Assembly: GCA_045600125.1 (NCBI GenBank)
Contig: JAZRXH010000142.1
Span: 52,036 to 116,035 of the forward strand
DNA: 64,000 nt
Origin: SIG622 sp045600125
Lineage (GTDB): Bacteria > Bacillota > Clostridia > Oscillospirales > CAG-382
Direction of reading: 5' to 3'
Under the pieces are notes generated by a model. It was given only the letters and a program-made list of their open reading frames with translations. It did not search any database and was not told the origin of the DNA. The translations under genes were made by a program, and so were the position numbers. Positions 43,518-51,183 of this stretch are shown in pieces (the stretch's first letter is position 1; each line of letters opens with the position of its first letter).

Positions 43518-44450
43518 CTATTTTATGATCTGTATTTCCGGTTCAAGGCACACGCCGTCTTTTTCGTATACCGTGTCCTGAACCTTCTTTATGAGCGCCA
43601 GCACGTCGTTTGTCGTGGCGCCGCCCTTATTGACGATAAAGCCCGCATGCTTTTCGGAAACGTAAGCTCCGCCGACGTGGGCTCCTTTCAGTCCCGCCCC
43701 CTCGATGAGGGCTCCCGCAAAGTATCCTTCGGGGCGCTTGAAGGCGCTGCCGCAGCTGGGGTATTCGAGAGGCTGCTTGTCCCGGCGCTTTGCCATGTTC
43801 TCCTCCGAGAGGCGCTTTATTTCGGCGGGATCGCCGCTTTTCAGAAGGATGAGACCGGATGTAATGCAGAGGTCTTCCTTCCCGCTGTAGAAGCTGTGAC
43901 GGTGAGAGAACTCGTTTTCGCTTCCCGTCCGCACGTGGGAGGTGCCTTCCGCATCCGCATATTCCGATGCGAGAAGCACGTCGGAGATCTCTCCGCCGTA
44001 AGCCCCGGCATTCATATAGACCGCTCCGCCGAAGCTGCCGGGGATGCCGTAGGCAAATTCAAGACCCGAAAGCCCCATGGAGGCGCATTTTGCGGAAAGA
44101 GCCGTCACCGAGGCACCCGACTCGACAAACAGTACCGTGCCGTCCTCCGGCTTTGCAAGACCGAAGCGGGCAAGGTCTTTTTCATCGGCTTCACGGACGG
44201 CTTTCATGCCTCCCGTGAAAATCACGGCGCCGCTTATGCCTTCGTCCGGAAAGAGGACGTTTGAGGCGTTGCCGATGAACAGACAGCGGATATTTTCATT
44301 TCTGAGACAGCGGATGCTCCCGCACAGCTCTTCCCGGCTTTTGGGGAAGAAAGCGAGCTTTGCGCTGCCTCCGGTCTTCATGGAGGAATACTCGGCAAGC
44401 GAAACATCGTATTTCAGAATGCCGCACTTCTCAAAATCCTGAAGCGTCAT
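43518..44450 (-). CDS. murB: UDP-N-acetylenolpyruvoylglucosamine reductase
   Basis: This FAD enzyme reduces the enolpyruvyl group to make UDP-N-acetylmuramic acid for peptidoglycan. The 310 residues match the type II MurB: SSMKTGGSAKLAFFPKS, FIGNASNVLFPDEGI, GLEFAYGIPGSFGGAVYMNA, the active-site Ser/Tyr region EFSHRHSFYSGKED, EYPSCGSAFKRPEGYFAG and the final Glu in CLEPEIQII. AAGGAGA lies 6 nt before the ATG. The 354-bp upstream spacer holds a long inverted repeat. Confidence 0.96.
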   Translation of the reverse strand: MTLQDFEKCGILKYDVSLAEYSSMKTGGSAKLAFFPKSREELCGSIRCLRNENIRCLFIGNASNVLFPDEGISGAVIFTGGMKAVREADEKDLARFGLAKPEDGTVLFVESGASVTALSAKCASMGLSGLEFAYGIPGSFGGAVYMNAGAYGGEISDVLLASEYADAEGTSHVRTGSENEFSHRHSFYSGKEDLCITSGLILLKSGDPAEIKRLSEENMAKRRDKQPLEYPSCGSAFKRPEGYFAGALIEGAGLKGAHVGGAYVSEKHAGFIVNKGGATTNDVLALIKKVQDTVYEKDGVCLEPEIQIIK

Positions 44451-44498
44451 AGATTATCTCCTTATGTGTATCAAACAAACGTTGCTGTGCAGCGGTGC

Positions 44499-44584
44499 AA
44501 TGTGCAAAATGTGCATTTTTTATGGGTCGTATTTTATATTATATTCTTAATATCCTCCCATAATTTTTGCACATTTTGCACATT
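44499..44584. repeat. Long imperfect inverted repeat upstream of murB
   Basis: Two 28-nt arms (44499-44526 and 44557-44584) match at 24 positions: 16 outer bases perfectly (AATGTGCAAAATGTGC and its complement) and 7 inner bases (TTATGGG). The 30-nt AT-rich loop contains a TATAAT on the murB strand. TGTGCA is also repeated within each arm. Confidence 0.85.
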
Positions 44585-44732
44585 CGAATGAGTCGGATAA
44601 GCTTGCAGGGCAAAACAACTCTCCGAATTGCAAAATGCTTATACCAATTCATACCTATCTCATTATATAGCATTATACATTATATCACAATTCTTCCTCA
44701 AAATCAATAGATTTCGGGCTTTTTGAACAGAT

Positions 44733-44761
44733 TTGCAAAAGTGCGGGATTTGTGCTATAAT
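44733..44761 (+). promoter_or_regulatory. Sigma-A promoter of the DUF1653-YaiI pair
   Basis: TTGCAA (44733-44738), 17-bp spacer, TATAAT (44756-44761). Confidence 0.8.
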
Positions 44762-44804
44762 ACCGGTGAAATAATAGGATATGCCGAAAGGAAATGATAA
44801 AAGC

Positions 44805-45086
44805 ATGAAAGACGAAATCATAGAGCAAAACGAAGAAGTCAAAACCGGACATACTGCGGATGAAACCCGGTCGGAGCCGAGAAAGGGAAGATACCGCCAC
44901 TTCAAGGGCGGGGAATACGAGGTGCTCTTTACGGCAAAGGATTCCGAAACGCTGGAAAGCATGACCGTCTATAAGGCGCTGTACGGTGACGGCGGCATCT
45001 GGGTGCGTCCTACGTCGATGTTCCTTGAAAACGTCGAGAGGGACGGGAAGACCTTCCCCCGTTTTACCTATATCGGGGAGGACTGA
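44805..45086 (+). CDS. DUF1653 domain protein
   Basis: 93 residues from the ATG at 44805; GAAAGGA lies 10 nt before it, while the earlier ATG at 44781 lies between the promoter and that site. The core RYRHFKGGEYEVLFTAKDSE, VYKALYGDGGIWVRPTSMF and GKTFPRFTYI is the DUF1653 pattern, a small SH3-like barrel of unknown function found in many bacteria. It ends 3 nt before the next gene and is surely co-transcribed with it. Confidence 0.9.
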   Translation: MKDEIIEQNEEVKTGHTADETRSEPRKGRYRHFKGGEYEVLFTAKDSETLESMTVYKALYGDGGIWVRPTSMFLENVERDGKTFPRFTYIGED

Positions 45087-45089
45087 GAA

Positions 45090-45572
45090 GTGCACGTATA
45101 TATTGACGCCGACGGCTGTCCGGTGGTGAATCCTGCTCTGGATATCTCGAAAGGTGCCGGAGTAAAATGCACTCTTGTCTGCGATACCTCCCACGAAATT
45201 GTGCGGGAGGGAGCCGATACCGTGGTGGTCTCCAAAGGCAAGGACAGTGCGGACTTCGCCCTTGTAAACCTCGTAAAACCGGGCGATATCGTCATAACGC
45301 AGGATTACGGTCTTGCCGCCATGTGTCTTGCAAAGAAAGCAAGGGTGCTGTCGCAGAACGGTCTTGTCTATAACGAAACGAATATCCTCGGTCTTCTTGA
45401 AACGAGATACGCTTCCCTGAAGCTGCGCATGAGCGGGAAGTACACGAAGGGACCTTCTCCCAGAACGAAGGAACAGGACGAAGCCTTCCGGCGCACCTTT
45501 GCCATGCTTCTTGCCGGAGAGGATATGGGCGAATCGTCCTCTTTTTGCAGTAATACGAATTTAATTCGTTAA
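45090..45572 (+). CDS. YaiI/YqxD-family (DUF188) protein, PIN-like fold
   Basis: 160 residues from a GTG at 45090, with GGGGAGG 8 nt upstream. The family pattern is clear: VYIDADGCPVVNPALDI with the acidic pair, DTSHEIVREGADTVVVSKGK, DSADFALVNLVKPGDIVITQ, DYGLAAMCLAKKARVLSQNG and GPSPRTKEQDEAFRRTF. The acidic residues at the start resemble PIN-type nuclease centres, but no activity is established for the family. It forms a two-gene unit with the DUF1653 gene. A near-palindrome overlaps its stop codon (45555-45569). Confidence 0.9.
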   Translation: MHVYIDADGCPVVNPALDISKGAGVKCTLVCDTSHEIVREGADTVVVSKGKDSADFALVNLVKPGDIVITQDYGLAAMCLAKKARVLSQNGLVYNETNILGLLETRYASLKLRMSGKYTKGPSPRTKEQDEAFRRTFAMLLAGEDMGESSSFCSNTNLIR

Positions 45573-45580
45573 AAAGGATA

Positions 45581-45608
45581 TTGACTTTTCCCCGAAAGGT
45601 TGTATAAT
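45581..45608 (+). promoter_or_regulatory. Sigma-A promoter of the MFS transporter gene
   Basis: TTGACT (45581-45586), 16-bp spacer, TATAAT (45603-45608). It fixes the transcription start near 45615, beyond the first in-frame start of the open frame. Confidence 0.85.
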
Positions 45609-45662
45609 GTCAAAGGTGCCGAAAAAGGCGCAGAATACAAGCTTTTAAGGGAGTGTTCGTTT

Positions 45663-47045
45663 TTGACAGCAATACCGACGACGGAAAAAGACCTCGTTCT
45701 TGCCCGCAACAAGCGGAACAACATAGCCTATATCATCGAAGCGGCTCTTGAATACTTCATCAGCCTTCTCATCACCGACTCCTTTCTGGCGGTGCTCCTG
45801 ACCGCCAACGGCGTTTCGGACGCCGCCATCGGCATCATCACCCAGCTTTCCTCTCTCACCTTTACCGCAAGACTTGTTTCGGTATTCGTAAGGATCCGAA
45901 AGGGGAGGGTAAAGACCTGCGTGACTCTTCTGCATCTTCTGAACGAGTTGTTTTTCGTTCTGATGTATCTGTCGCCGGTCTTCCGTTTTTCCTCCGGAAC
46001 GAAGGTGGCGCTGATCGTTCTCTTCTTTATCGGCGGGCATATCCTCAGCAATATCGTTTTCCCCTATAAGCAGAGCTGGATGATGTCCTTTGTGGACAAC
46101 CGGGAAAGGGGAAAATTCACGGCGAATAAAGAGATCGTATCGCTTATCGGCGGCATGATCTTCACCTTCACCATGGGCGCCTTCCTCGACGTCTGCTACG
46201 GGAAAAAGACCGAGCCTGCCATGTTTGTCGACAAATGGATATTCGGCATCGTGGATAAGCTCACCGAGACCTTCGGACTCGAAAAGCTGCAGCTCGGCTT
46301 CCTCATCGGCGGCTTTACCATTCTTGTGATCGCTCTTCTGCATCTGTGCTCTGTCGTCGCCGTAAAGGATAACATAGAGACTCCGGAGGAGAAAGACACC
46401 CGGAACGTTTCCTTCAAGGATACGATCAAGGCGGTCGTCGCCAACAAGACGCTTCTCAAAATCTACGGCATCGACATCATCTGGCATGCTGCGACCGGCA
46501 TTTCGGTCTCCTTTTACGGAAGCTATAAGATGAACGACCTCGGCTTTACCCTCGGCTTTACCGCCGTGCTCTTCGTGATGTATTCGGTCACAAGATCTCT
46601 CGTTTCCCGTTTCTTCGGCAAAATGGCGGATAAGAAGTCCTGGACCTATATGCTCAGCATCTGCTTCGGGATTGCCGCTCTTGCGTATTTTGTCAATATT
46701 TTCACCGTTCCGTCCAACGGCAAGGTGATGTTTACACTGTATTACTGTATTTACGCCGTATCCATGGCGGGCATCAACAGCGGTCTTCTGAACGTCATTT
46801 TTGACTATACCGACCCCGGCGACATTGCTGCGGCTCTCGGCGTGAAGTACGCCGTCGGCGGTCTTGTGGCTTTCGGAGCGTCGCTTGTGGGCAGCGCCAT
46901 CCTCAGCGCCGTGCAGAAGAACGGCAATACCGTTTTCGGTATTCACATGTATGCACAGCAGCTTCTGACCGTTATCGCTTTCGTTCTCTGTCTCGTGCTC
47001 ATCGTCTACATGAGAAAGGTCATTTCCAAACTGAAAACGAAATAA
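45663..47045 (+). CDS. Major facilitator superfamily transporter
   Basis: 460 residues from a TTG at 45663, preceded by AAGGGAG 9 nt upstream; earlier in-frame starts fall inside the promoter. About twelve membrane segments are visible (SLLITDSFLAVLLTANGV, LLHLLNELFFVLMYL, VALIVLFFIGGHILSNIVF, FLIGGFTILVIALLHLCSV and others). The sequence SWMMSFVDNRERGKFTANKE after segment 4 is the typical MFS loop of this clostridial group. Substrate unknown. It is transcribed alone from its own promoter and followed by the structured spacer before spoIVB. Confidence 0.85.
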   Translation: MTAIPTTEKDLVLARNKRNNIAYIIEAALEYFISLLITDSFLAVLLTANGVSDAAIGIITQLSSLTFTARLVSVFVRIRKGRVKTCVTLLHLLNELFFVLMYLSPVFRFSSGTKVALIVLFFIGGHILSNIVFPYKQSWMMSFVDNRERGKFTANKEIVSLIGGMIFTFTMGAFLDVCYGKKTEPAMFVDKWIFGIVDKLTETFGLEKLQLGFLIGGFTILVIALLHLCSVVAVKDNIETPEEKDTRNVSFKDTIKAVVANKTLLKIYGIDIIWHAATGISVSFYGSYKMNDLGFTLGFTAVLFVMYSVTRSLVSRFFGKMADKKSWTYMLSICFGIAALAYFVNIFTVPSNGKVMFTLYYCIYAVSMAGINSGLLNVIFDYTDPGDIAAALGVKYAVGGLVAFGASLVGSAILSAVQKNGNTVFGIHMYAQQLLTVIAFVLCLVLIVYMRKVISKLKTK

Positions 47046-47082
47046 CAATCAGTAAATCGATTATTTGAAATAACACGGATGT

Positions 47083-47146
47083 GCCCGTGCTGTGACCGAT
47101 ATTTTACCGGATAGAGAGTTTCCGGGAAAAACGGTGCGGCACGGGT
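47083..47146 (+). repeat. Structured inverted repeat between the MFS gene and spoIVB
   Basis: GCCCGTGC (47083-47090) pairs with GCACGGGT (47139-47146), the pairing continuing inward through CCG/CGG (47096-47098 with 47132-47134), and CCGG/CCGG forms a smaller inner hairpin (47107-47125). No T-run follows. It may be a poor terminator for the MFS gene or a folded leader of spoIVB. Confidence 0.55.
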
Positions 47147-47334
47147 CTTCTATTGATATGAAACGGACAGTGCATATATGAAAAACAGAATAAAATAATA
47201 AAAACAGTCAAAAATAAACCCACACGGTAAAAACCTCAAGCGCGATATAAAAATTCATCACATAAACAAACCGCCGCCTGTACATAGTAAAAGGGTATCG
47301 GACAAAAGCGATACGTGAAATGGTGGGTTTGAAA

Positions 47335-48564
47335 ATGCAGAAAAAACAAGATAAACCGATTAAGCAAAACAAAGAAACAAAAGAAGCAAAGGCAAAGCGC
47401 TCGCAGGAAAGACACGTCAAAGCACGGGTGCATCTGAACAGCGCTCTTATCGCCTTCCTTCTCGGTGCCGCCATTCTCACCGGCGCCGCCGATAAGGCAA
47501 TTCCCGGCATGACGACGACCGCTCATCTTGCCGCAGCAAATCCGGAAAACGTCACAGACGAGCCGGCGGCCGGCGGTACGGCTTCCGCCAAGGTCTTCGG
47601 CATTCCCATAAAGGAAGTCGAGATCAAAAAAGCATCCGAACGAAAGCTGATCCCCTGCGGCGACGTGTTCGGCGTGAAGTTCTTTACAAAAGGCGTCCTC
47701 ATCGTCGGACTTTCCGACGTGGAAAGCGAGGAAGGCATCCTTGACCCGGCGTACCGCTCCGGATTGCGGATCGGCGACGTGCTGCAAAGTGTGGACGGTA
47801 TCGCCGTCAATACGGTGGAGGAGGTTTCCGAGCTTATCGAAACCTGCGGCGGGAAAGCCCTGCGTGTGACCTTCGACCGGGACGGCAAATGCGCCGAAAC
47901 TACCCTGCTTCCGGTAAAGTCCCTGACCGACGGGAAATACAAGACCGGACTCTGGATCCGGGACAGCACGGCGGGGATCGGAACGGTGACCTATTTTGAT
48001 CCCGATACCGGGGAATTTGCGGGGCTCGGGCACGGCATATGCGACTCGGATACCGGGAAGCGGATGCCGCTGCTTCGGGGAAGCGTTGTGGACATCACCG
48101 TCACCGATATCGTCAAAGGTCTTGACGGCGCTCCCGGTGAGATCAAAGGGCGATTCGGAACGCTGCGGGTCGGTGAGATATGGAAAAACACCGACATGGG
48201 CGTTTTCGGCACGCTGGACAAAGCGCCGAAATGTGCCTTTTCCGAGCCCGTCGAGCTCTGTCCCGAGGAGGACGTCCACGAAGGCGAAGCCCTTCTTTAT
48301 ACCTCTCTCGGCGACGACAGGGCAAAGGCATATACCATTGAACTGACAAAGATCTATCACAGCGGGCAGGACACCAAGAACTTCATCTTCAGCGTCACCG
48401 ACAAGGCGCTTCTCGCACGCACCGGCGGCATCGTGCAGGGAATGTCCGGAAGCCCCATCGTGCAGGACGGGAAGCTGGTCGGCGCCGTGACCCACGTTCT
48501 CATAAACGACCCCAAAAAAGGGTACGGTATCTTCATCGGCAATATGCTGAAAAATGCGGCGTAA
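47335..48564 (+). CDS. spoIVB: SpoIVB, sporulation signalling serine peptidase (S55)
   Basis: SpoIVB is secreted by the forespore and triggers sigma-K activation in the mother cell. 409 residues from the ATG at 47335 (GGTGGG 6 nt upstream; ATG at 47320 is less well placed). A Lys-rich start and one membrane segment (about 28-50) precede a PDZ domain (about 102-190, GLRIGDVLQSVDGIAVNTVE) and the S55 peptidase domain with catalytic His in GLGHGICD (about 233), Asp in FSVTDKALLAR (about 356) and Ser in GIVQGMSGSPIVQDG (about 372), close to the Bacillus positions. A weak forespore-type promoter is possible (TGCATA at 47171, AATAATA at about 47194), but I cannot confirm it. Confidence 0.95.
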   Translation: MQKKQDKPIKQNKETKEAKAKRSQERHVKARVHLNSALIAFLLGAAILTGAADKAIPGMTTTAHLAAANPENVTDEPAAGGTASAKVFGIPIKEVEIKKASERKLIPCGDVFGVKFFTKGVLIVGLSDVESEEGILDPAYRSGLRIGDVLQSVDGIAVNTVEEVSELIETCGGKALRVTFDRDGKCAETTLLPVKSLTDGKYKTGLWIRDSTAGIGTVTYFDPDTGEFAGLGHGICDSDTGKRMPLLRGSVVDITVTDIVKGLDGAPGEIKGRFGTLRVGEIWKNTDMGVFGTLDKAPKCAFSEPVELCPEEDVHEGEALLYTSLGDDRAKAYTIELTKIYHSGQDTKNFIFSVTDKALLARTGGIVQGMSGSPIVQDGKLVGAVTHVLINDPKKGYGIFIGNMLKNAA

Positions 48565-48570
48565 AAAATT

Positions 48571-48605
48571 TGCACGGAGGCTGCCCGCTTCCGTGCATTT
48601 TCTTT
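48571..48605. terminator. Bidirectional terminator between spoIVB and spoIID
   Basis: TGCACGGAGGC (48571-48581) pairs with GCTTCCGTGCA (48587-48597, one G-T pair), followed by TTTCTTT on the plus strand; on the minus strand AAATTTTTT follows. Confidence 0.85.
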
Positions 48606-48625
48606 ATGCTTTATATGCCCCTGCT

Positions 48626-49978
48626 TCACCCGAAGGCGACGCAGGGAATCCGGTCGGCAAAGCCGAAACGGATATCGGTATAATAATGCCGCAGGATATC
48701 ATAAAACGATGCGCCGCTCCGCCCCATCCATTCGGCTCCGTACTGGCTCATTCCCACGCCGTGCCCGTGTCCATAGGTGCGGAAGGTGATGACATCGTCG
48801 GAATAACTGACGGAAAAATCCAGGGACGGAAGTCCGAGTGCCTTTTCAAGAAGTCCTCCGTCGGTTTTGGTGTTTCCGAGCATGACGGATGCGACCCGTC
48901 CCGACCCGGTCCTCTCGATTCCCGATACCCATTCGGGAAACGGTTTATTCTTGAAGGCATCGAAGGATGCGCACGAAATGCCGTTTATGCGACCGATAAA
49001 CTCTTCCCGTGAAAAAGTGACGTCTTTGGTAACCGGTGCGGCGAGGGCGGTATCCTCACACTCGTGCGAGTCGGTGCTTTGAAGATAAGGTACTTCGCCG
49101 CCCCATACCTCGGCGGCAGAAGCGGTCATGGCGCCGCTTGACGCATGAAACGCCGCCGCTATGGGCGTGCCTCCATAGAGCATCACGATCCCTTCGGTAG
49201 CCTTTACGGCGTTCCGTATTCTGTCAAGGCGAAGCGCAGCCTCGGACCCGTTATTTCCGCAAAGGGCAATATAATCCTCTTCCGACAGATACCCCTGACA
49301 GTGCCCGGGGTCGGTGCAGACGTCCGCTCCCACATGAGAGTCTTTCTTGCCGACGAGCATAAAATAAACGGCGAGCGTCCTTGAAGCAACGCTCTGCGCC
49401 ATCAATGCCGCCGCAGTGAAGCTCTGCGGCATTTCGGCACAGACGGCGCCGAAGACGTATTCCTCCAGCGGCATCTCTTCGATTTGTTCCGTCTTTGGGA
49501 AAAGGACTTTCACTTTTGACGTGTCATAATATCCGGCTTCACCCGATGGCGGAAGAACGGCGCTTTCCGCAGTGTTTTGCACAGGCGGCGCTTCTGCCGT
49601 CCCTTCAGGAGGCATCGGTTCCTCTATTATGGTGGGTGCGGTATGTTTGGCACTATCGTTATCTGCTATGGCTTCGGACAATTCTGCCGTGTCATTCGGA
49701 ACAGTCCCTTCGGAAAAAGCGCTGCCTCCGTCCTCTTTTCCGGAGAATCTCTTTTTCAAAAGTTCCCACATGCTTTCACCGCCGTCCTCAAACTGCAATG
49801 CAAGGAGCGGCTTTACAGGATCCGAAGAGACCGCTTTGAACGCTCCTGCCTTTGGCACATTTGTTTCCCTGCTCCCGGAAAGAAGTGCGTAGACGGCGAT
49901 AAACGTTCCGCAGAACAGAACGAACAGAGCTGCCGAGAGCTTCTTTTCCCGGTTTTGTTTTGTTCTTTTCACAAACAT
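48626..49978 (-). CDS. spoIID: SpoIID/LytB-domain protein, stage II sporulation
   Basis: SpoIID is a lytic transglycosylase that, with SpoIIP and SpoIIM, thins the septal peptidoglycan for engulfment. 450 residues; of several in-frame starts I take the ATG at 49978 (MFVKRTKQNREKK), 12 nt after GAGAGGA; the ATG at 49990 directly abuts that site. One membrane segment (AALFVLFCGTFIAVYALLSG) is followed by a long disordered Glu/Pro/Ala region (to about 155), then the SpoIID domain: EEMPLEEYVFGAVCAEMPQS with the catalytic Glu, QSVASRTLAVYF, AFHASSGAMTASAAEVWGG, and GHGHGVGMSQYGAEWMGRSG near the end. The linker makes it longer than the usual 330-350 residues. Confidence 0.93.
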   Translation of the reverse strand: MFVKRTKQNREKKLSAALFVLFCGTFIAVYALLSGSRETNVPKAGAFKAVSSDPVKPLLALQFEDGGESMWELLKKRFSGKEDGGSAFSEGTVPNDTAELSEAIADNDSAKHTAPTIIEEPMPPEGTAEAPPVQNTAESAVLPPSGEAGYYDTSKVKVLFPKTEQIEEMPLEEYVFGAVCAEMPQSFTAAALMAQSVASRTLAVYFMLVGKKDSHVGADVCTDPGHCQGYLSEEDYIALCGNNGSEAALRLDRIRNAVKATEGIVMLYGGTPIAAAFHASSGAMTASAAEVWGGEVPYLQSTDSHECEDTALAAPVTKDVTFSREEFIGRINGISCASFDAFKNKPFPEWVSGIERTGSGRVASVMLGNTKTDGGLLEKALGLPSLDFSVSYSDDVITFRTYGHGHGVGMSQYGAEWMGRSGASFYDILRHYYTDIRFGFADRIPCVAFG

Positions 49979-50081
49979 TTTTATGACCATTCCTCTCTGC
50001 AAGTCTGCATTTGTGCCGGTTTTCTTTTTGCGGCAAAGAAAATCCGGAGTCGGATTTATGCTCCCGAAAGACACAAACGCT

Positions 50082-50108
50082 GATTGAAAAAAGCTTCTTT
50101 TTTCAATC
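50082..50108. repeat. Perfect 12-bp hairpin upstream of spoIID
   Basis: GATTGAAAAAAG (50082-50093) pairs exactly with CTTTTTTCAATC (50097-50108) around CTT. A second, smaller one (AATCCG-GAGT-CGGATT) lies at 50041-50056. Both are in the spoIID 5' region. Confidence 0.75.
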
Positions 50109-50191
50109 TTCATCTCCCATGCTTTTTTGACCTTTTGCCATCTGCTTTTCCGCATTTTTCAAAGTATATTCGCAGAACGACCGAAAAATGC

Positions 50192-50220
50192 TTGAATTCC
50201 GCCGCCGTTCGTGTTATAAT
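50192..50220 (+). promoter_or_regulatory. Sigma-A promoter of the polysaccharide deacetylase gene
   Basis: TTGAAT (50192-50197), 17-bp spacer, TATAAT (50215-50220). It lies inside the longer open frame, which excludes starts upstream of about 50228. Confidence 0.8.
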
Positions 50221-50292
50221 CGGTGCATGGGCTTCTTTCGTGAAGCCGGTGAAAACCGGAAAAACAGGAATCCGAAAAGAGAGGAAAACGAT

Positions 50293-51093
50293 ATGATACA
50301 GTACCACGTATTCCCCGGCGGCAAAAAGCGGATCGTCACCTTCAGCTACGACGACGGTCCCGACAACGACGAAAGACTCGTCGGTATTTTCAACCGTTAC
50401 GGCGTAAAAGCCACCTTCCACATCAGCGGCGACTACCGGAACGTCAGCCCCGAGCGGGCAGAAGCGCTCCGTAAGCGCTATGAAGGTCACGAGGTATCTC
50501 TCCACACCTTACAGCACGGATGGCTCAGCCGGATGCCGGCGCAGTCGATCGTTTCGGAAATAAACGAGAACCGGAAGGGGCTTGAACGGATCTTCGGCTA
50601 CCCCATCGTCGGGATGTCCTACCCCAGCGGCGGTCCCGTCACAGACCTTTGCGAATCCTGCTGCCGTGCCTGCGGCATCGTCTATGCAAGAAGCACCGCC
50701 GACTCCCGGAATTTCTATCTTCCGGAGAACTTTATGCGCTGGTCTCCGTCCTGCCACCAGCGGGACGCCGGGAAGCTCTCGGAAACCTTCCTTTCCTCCC
50801 TTGATTCCCGCTGGACGCATCCCCTCTTTTACATCTGGGGACACAGCCACGAGTTCCGAACCGAAGAGGACTGGAAAGCCATTGAGAACGTGGTCGCCGG
50901 TCTTTCCGGGAACGATAAGATCTGGTATGCGACGAACATCGGGATTTACGACTACATGAATGCCCAGAAGCAGCTGAAAATTTCGTACGATGAAAAAATA
51001 TTCGTCAACCCCACCGCCATCGACGTATGGGTGGAAAAGGATCTGTCCCGGATCATCCGCATCCCGGCGGGACAGACGGTCGTGCTTGAATGA
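50293..51093 (+). CDS. Polysaccharide deacetylase (NodB-type), cytoplasmic
   Basis: 266 residues from the ATG at 50293, with AGAGGAAAA 8 nt upstream. The NodB fold shows RIVTFSYDDGPDNDERLV (Asp pair), GVKATFHISGDY and GHEVSLHTLQHGWLSR with the HxxxH metal site, then GMSYPSGGPVT and the barrel end WTHPLFYIWGHSHEF. No signal peptide is visible, so unlike peptidoglycan deacetylases it may act on a soluble or intracellular sugar. The C-terminal 40 residues form an extra beta segment (VNPTAIDVWVEKDLSRIIRI), seen in a group of clostridial homologues with this role unknown. Confidence 0.87.
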   Translation: MIQYHVFPGGKKRIVTFSYDDGPDNDERLVGIFNRYGVKATFHISGDYRNVSPERAEALRKRYEGHEVSLHTLQHGWLSRMPAQSIVSEINENRKGLERIFGYPIVGMSYPSGGPVTDLCESCCRACGIVYARSTADSRNFYLPENFMRWSPSCHQRDAGKLSETFLSSLDSRWTHPLFYIWGHSHEFRTEEDWKAIENVVAGLSGNDKIWYATNIGIYDYMNAQKQLKISYDEKIFVNPTAIDVWVEKDLSRIIRIPAGQTVVLE

Positions 51094-51120
51094 TACATAC
51101 CGTAAACAGCATAAGCAAAA

Positions 51121-51156
51121 AGCCGCAGGGAAAATTCTCTGCGGCTTTGCATTTTG
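51121..51156. terminator. Bidirectional terminator between the deacetylase and HtrA genes
   Basis: AGCCGCAGGGA (51121-51131) pairs with TCTCTGCGGCT (51136-51146, one G-T pair). A T-rich tail follows on both strands. Confidence 0.85.
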
Positions 51157-51183
51157 CTTATTTATTTGCCATAGACCGGATCC

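Larger units (their letters stand above)
44451..44804. other. Divergent spacer between murB and the DUF1653 gene
   Basis: It holds the inverted repeat at 44499-44584 (with TATAAT on the minus strand at 44543-44538 in its loop, a possible murB -10) and the plus-strand promoter at 44733. The AT-rich part 44585-44732 shows nothing I can name. Confidence 0.6.
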
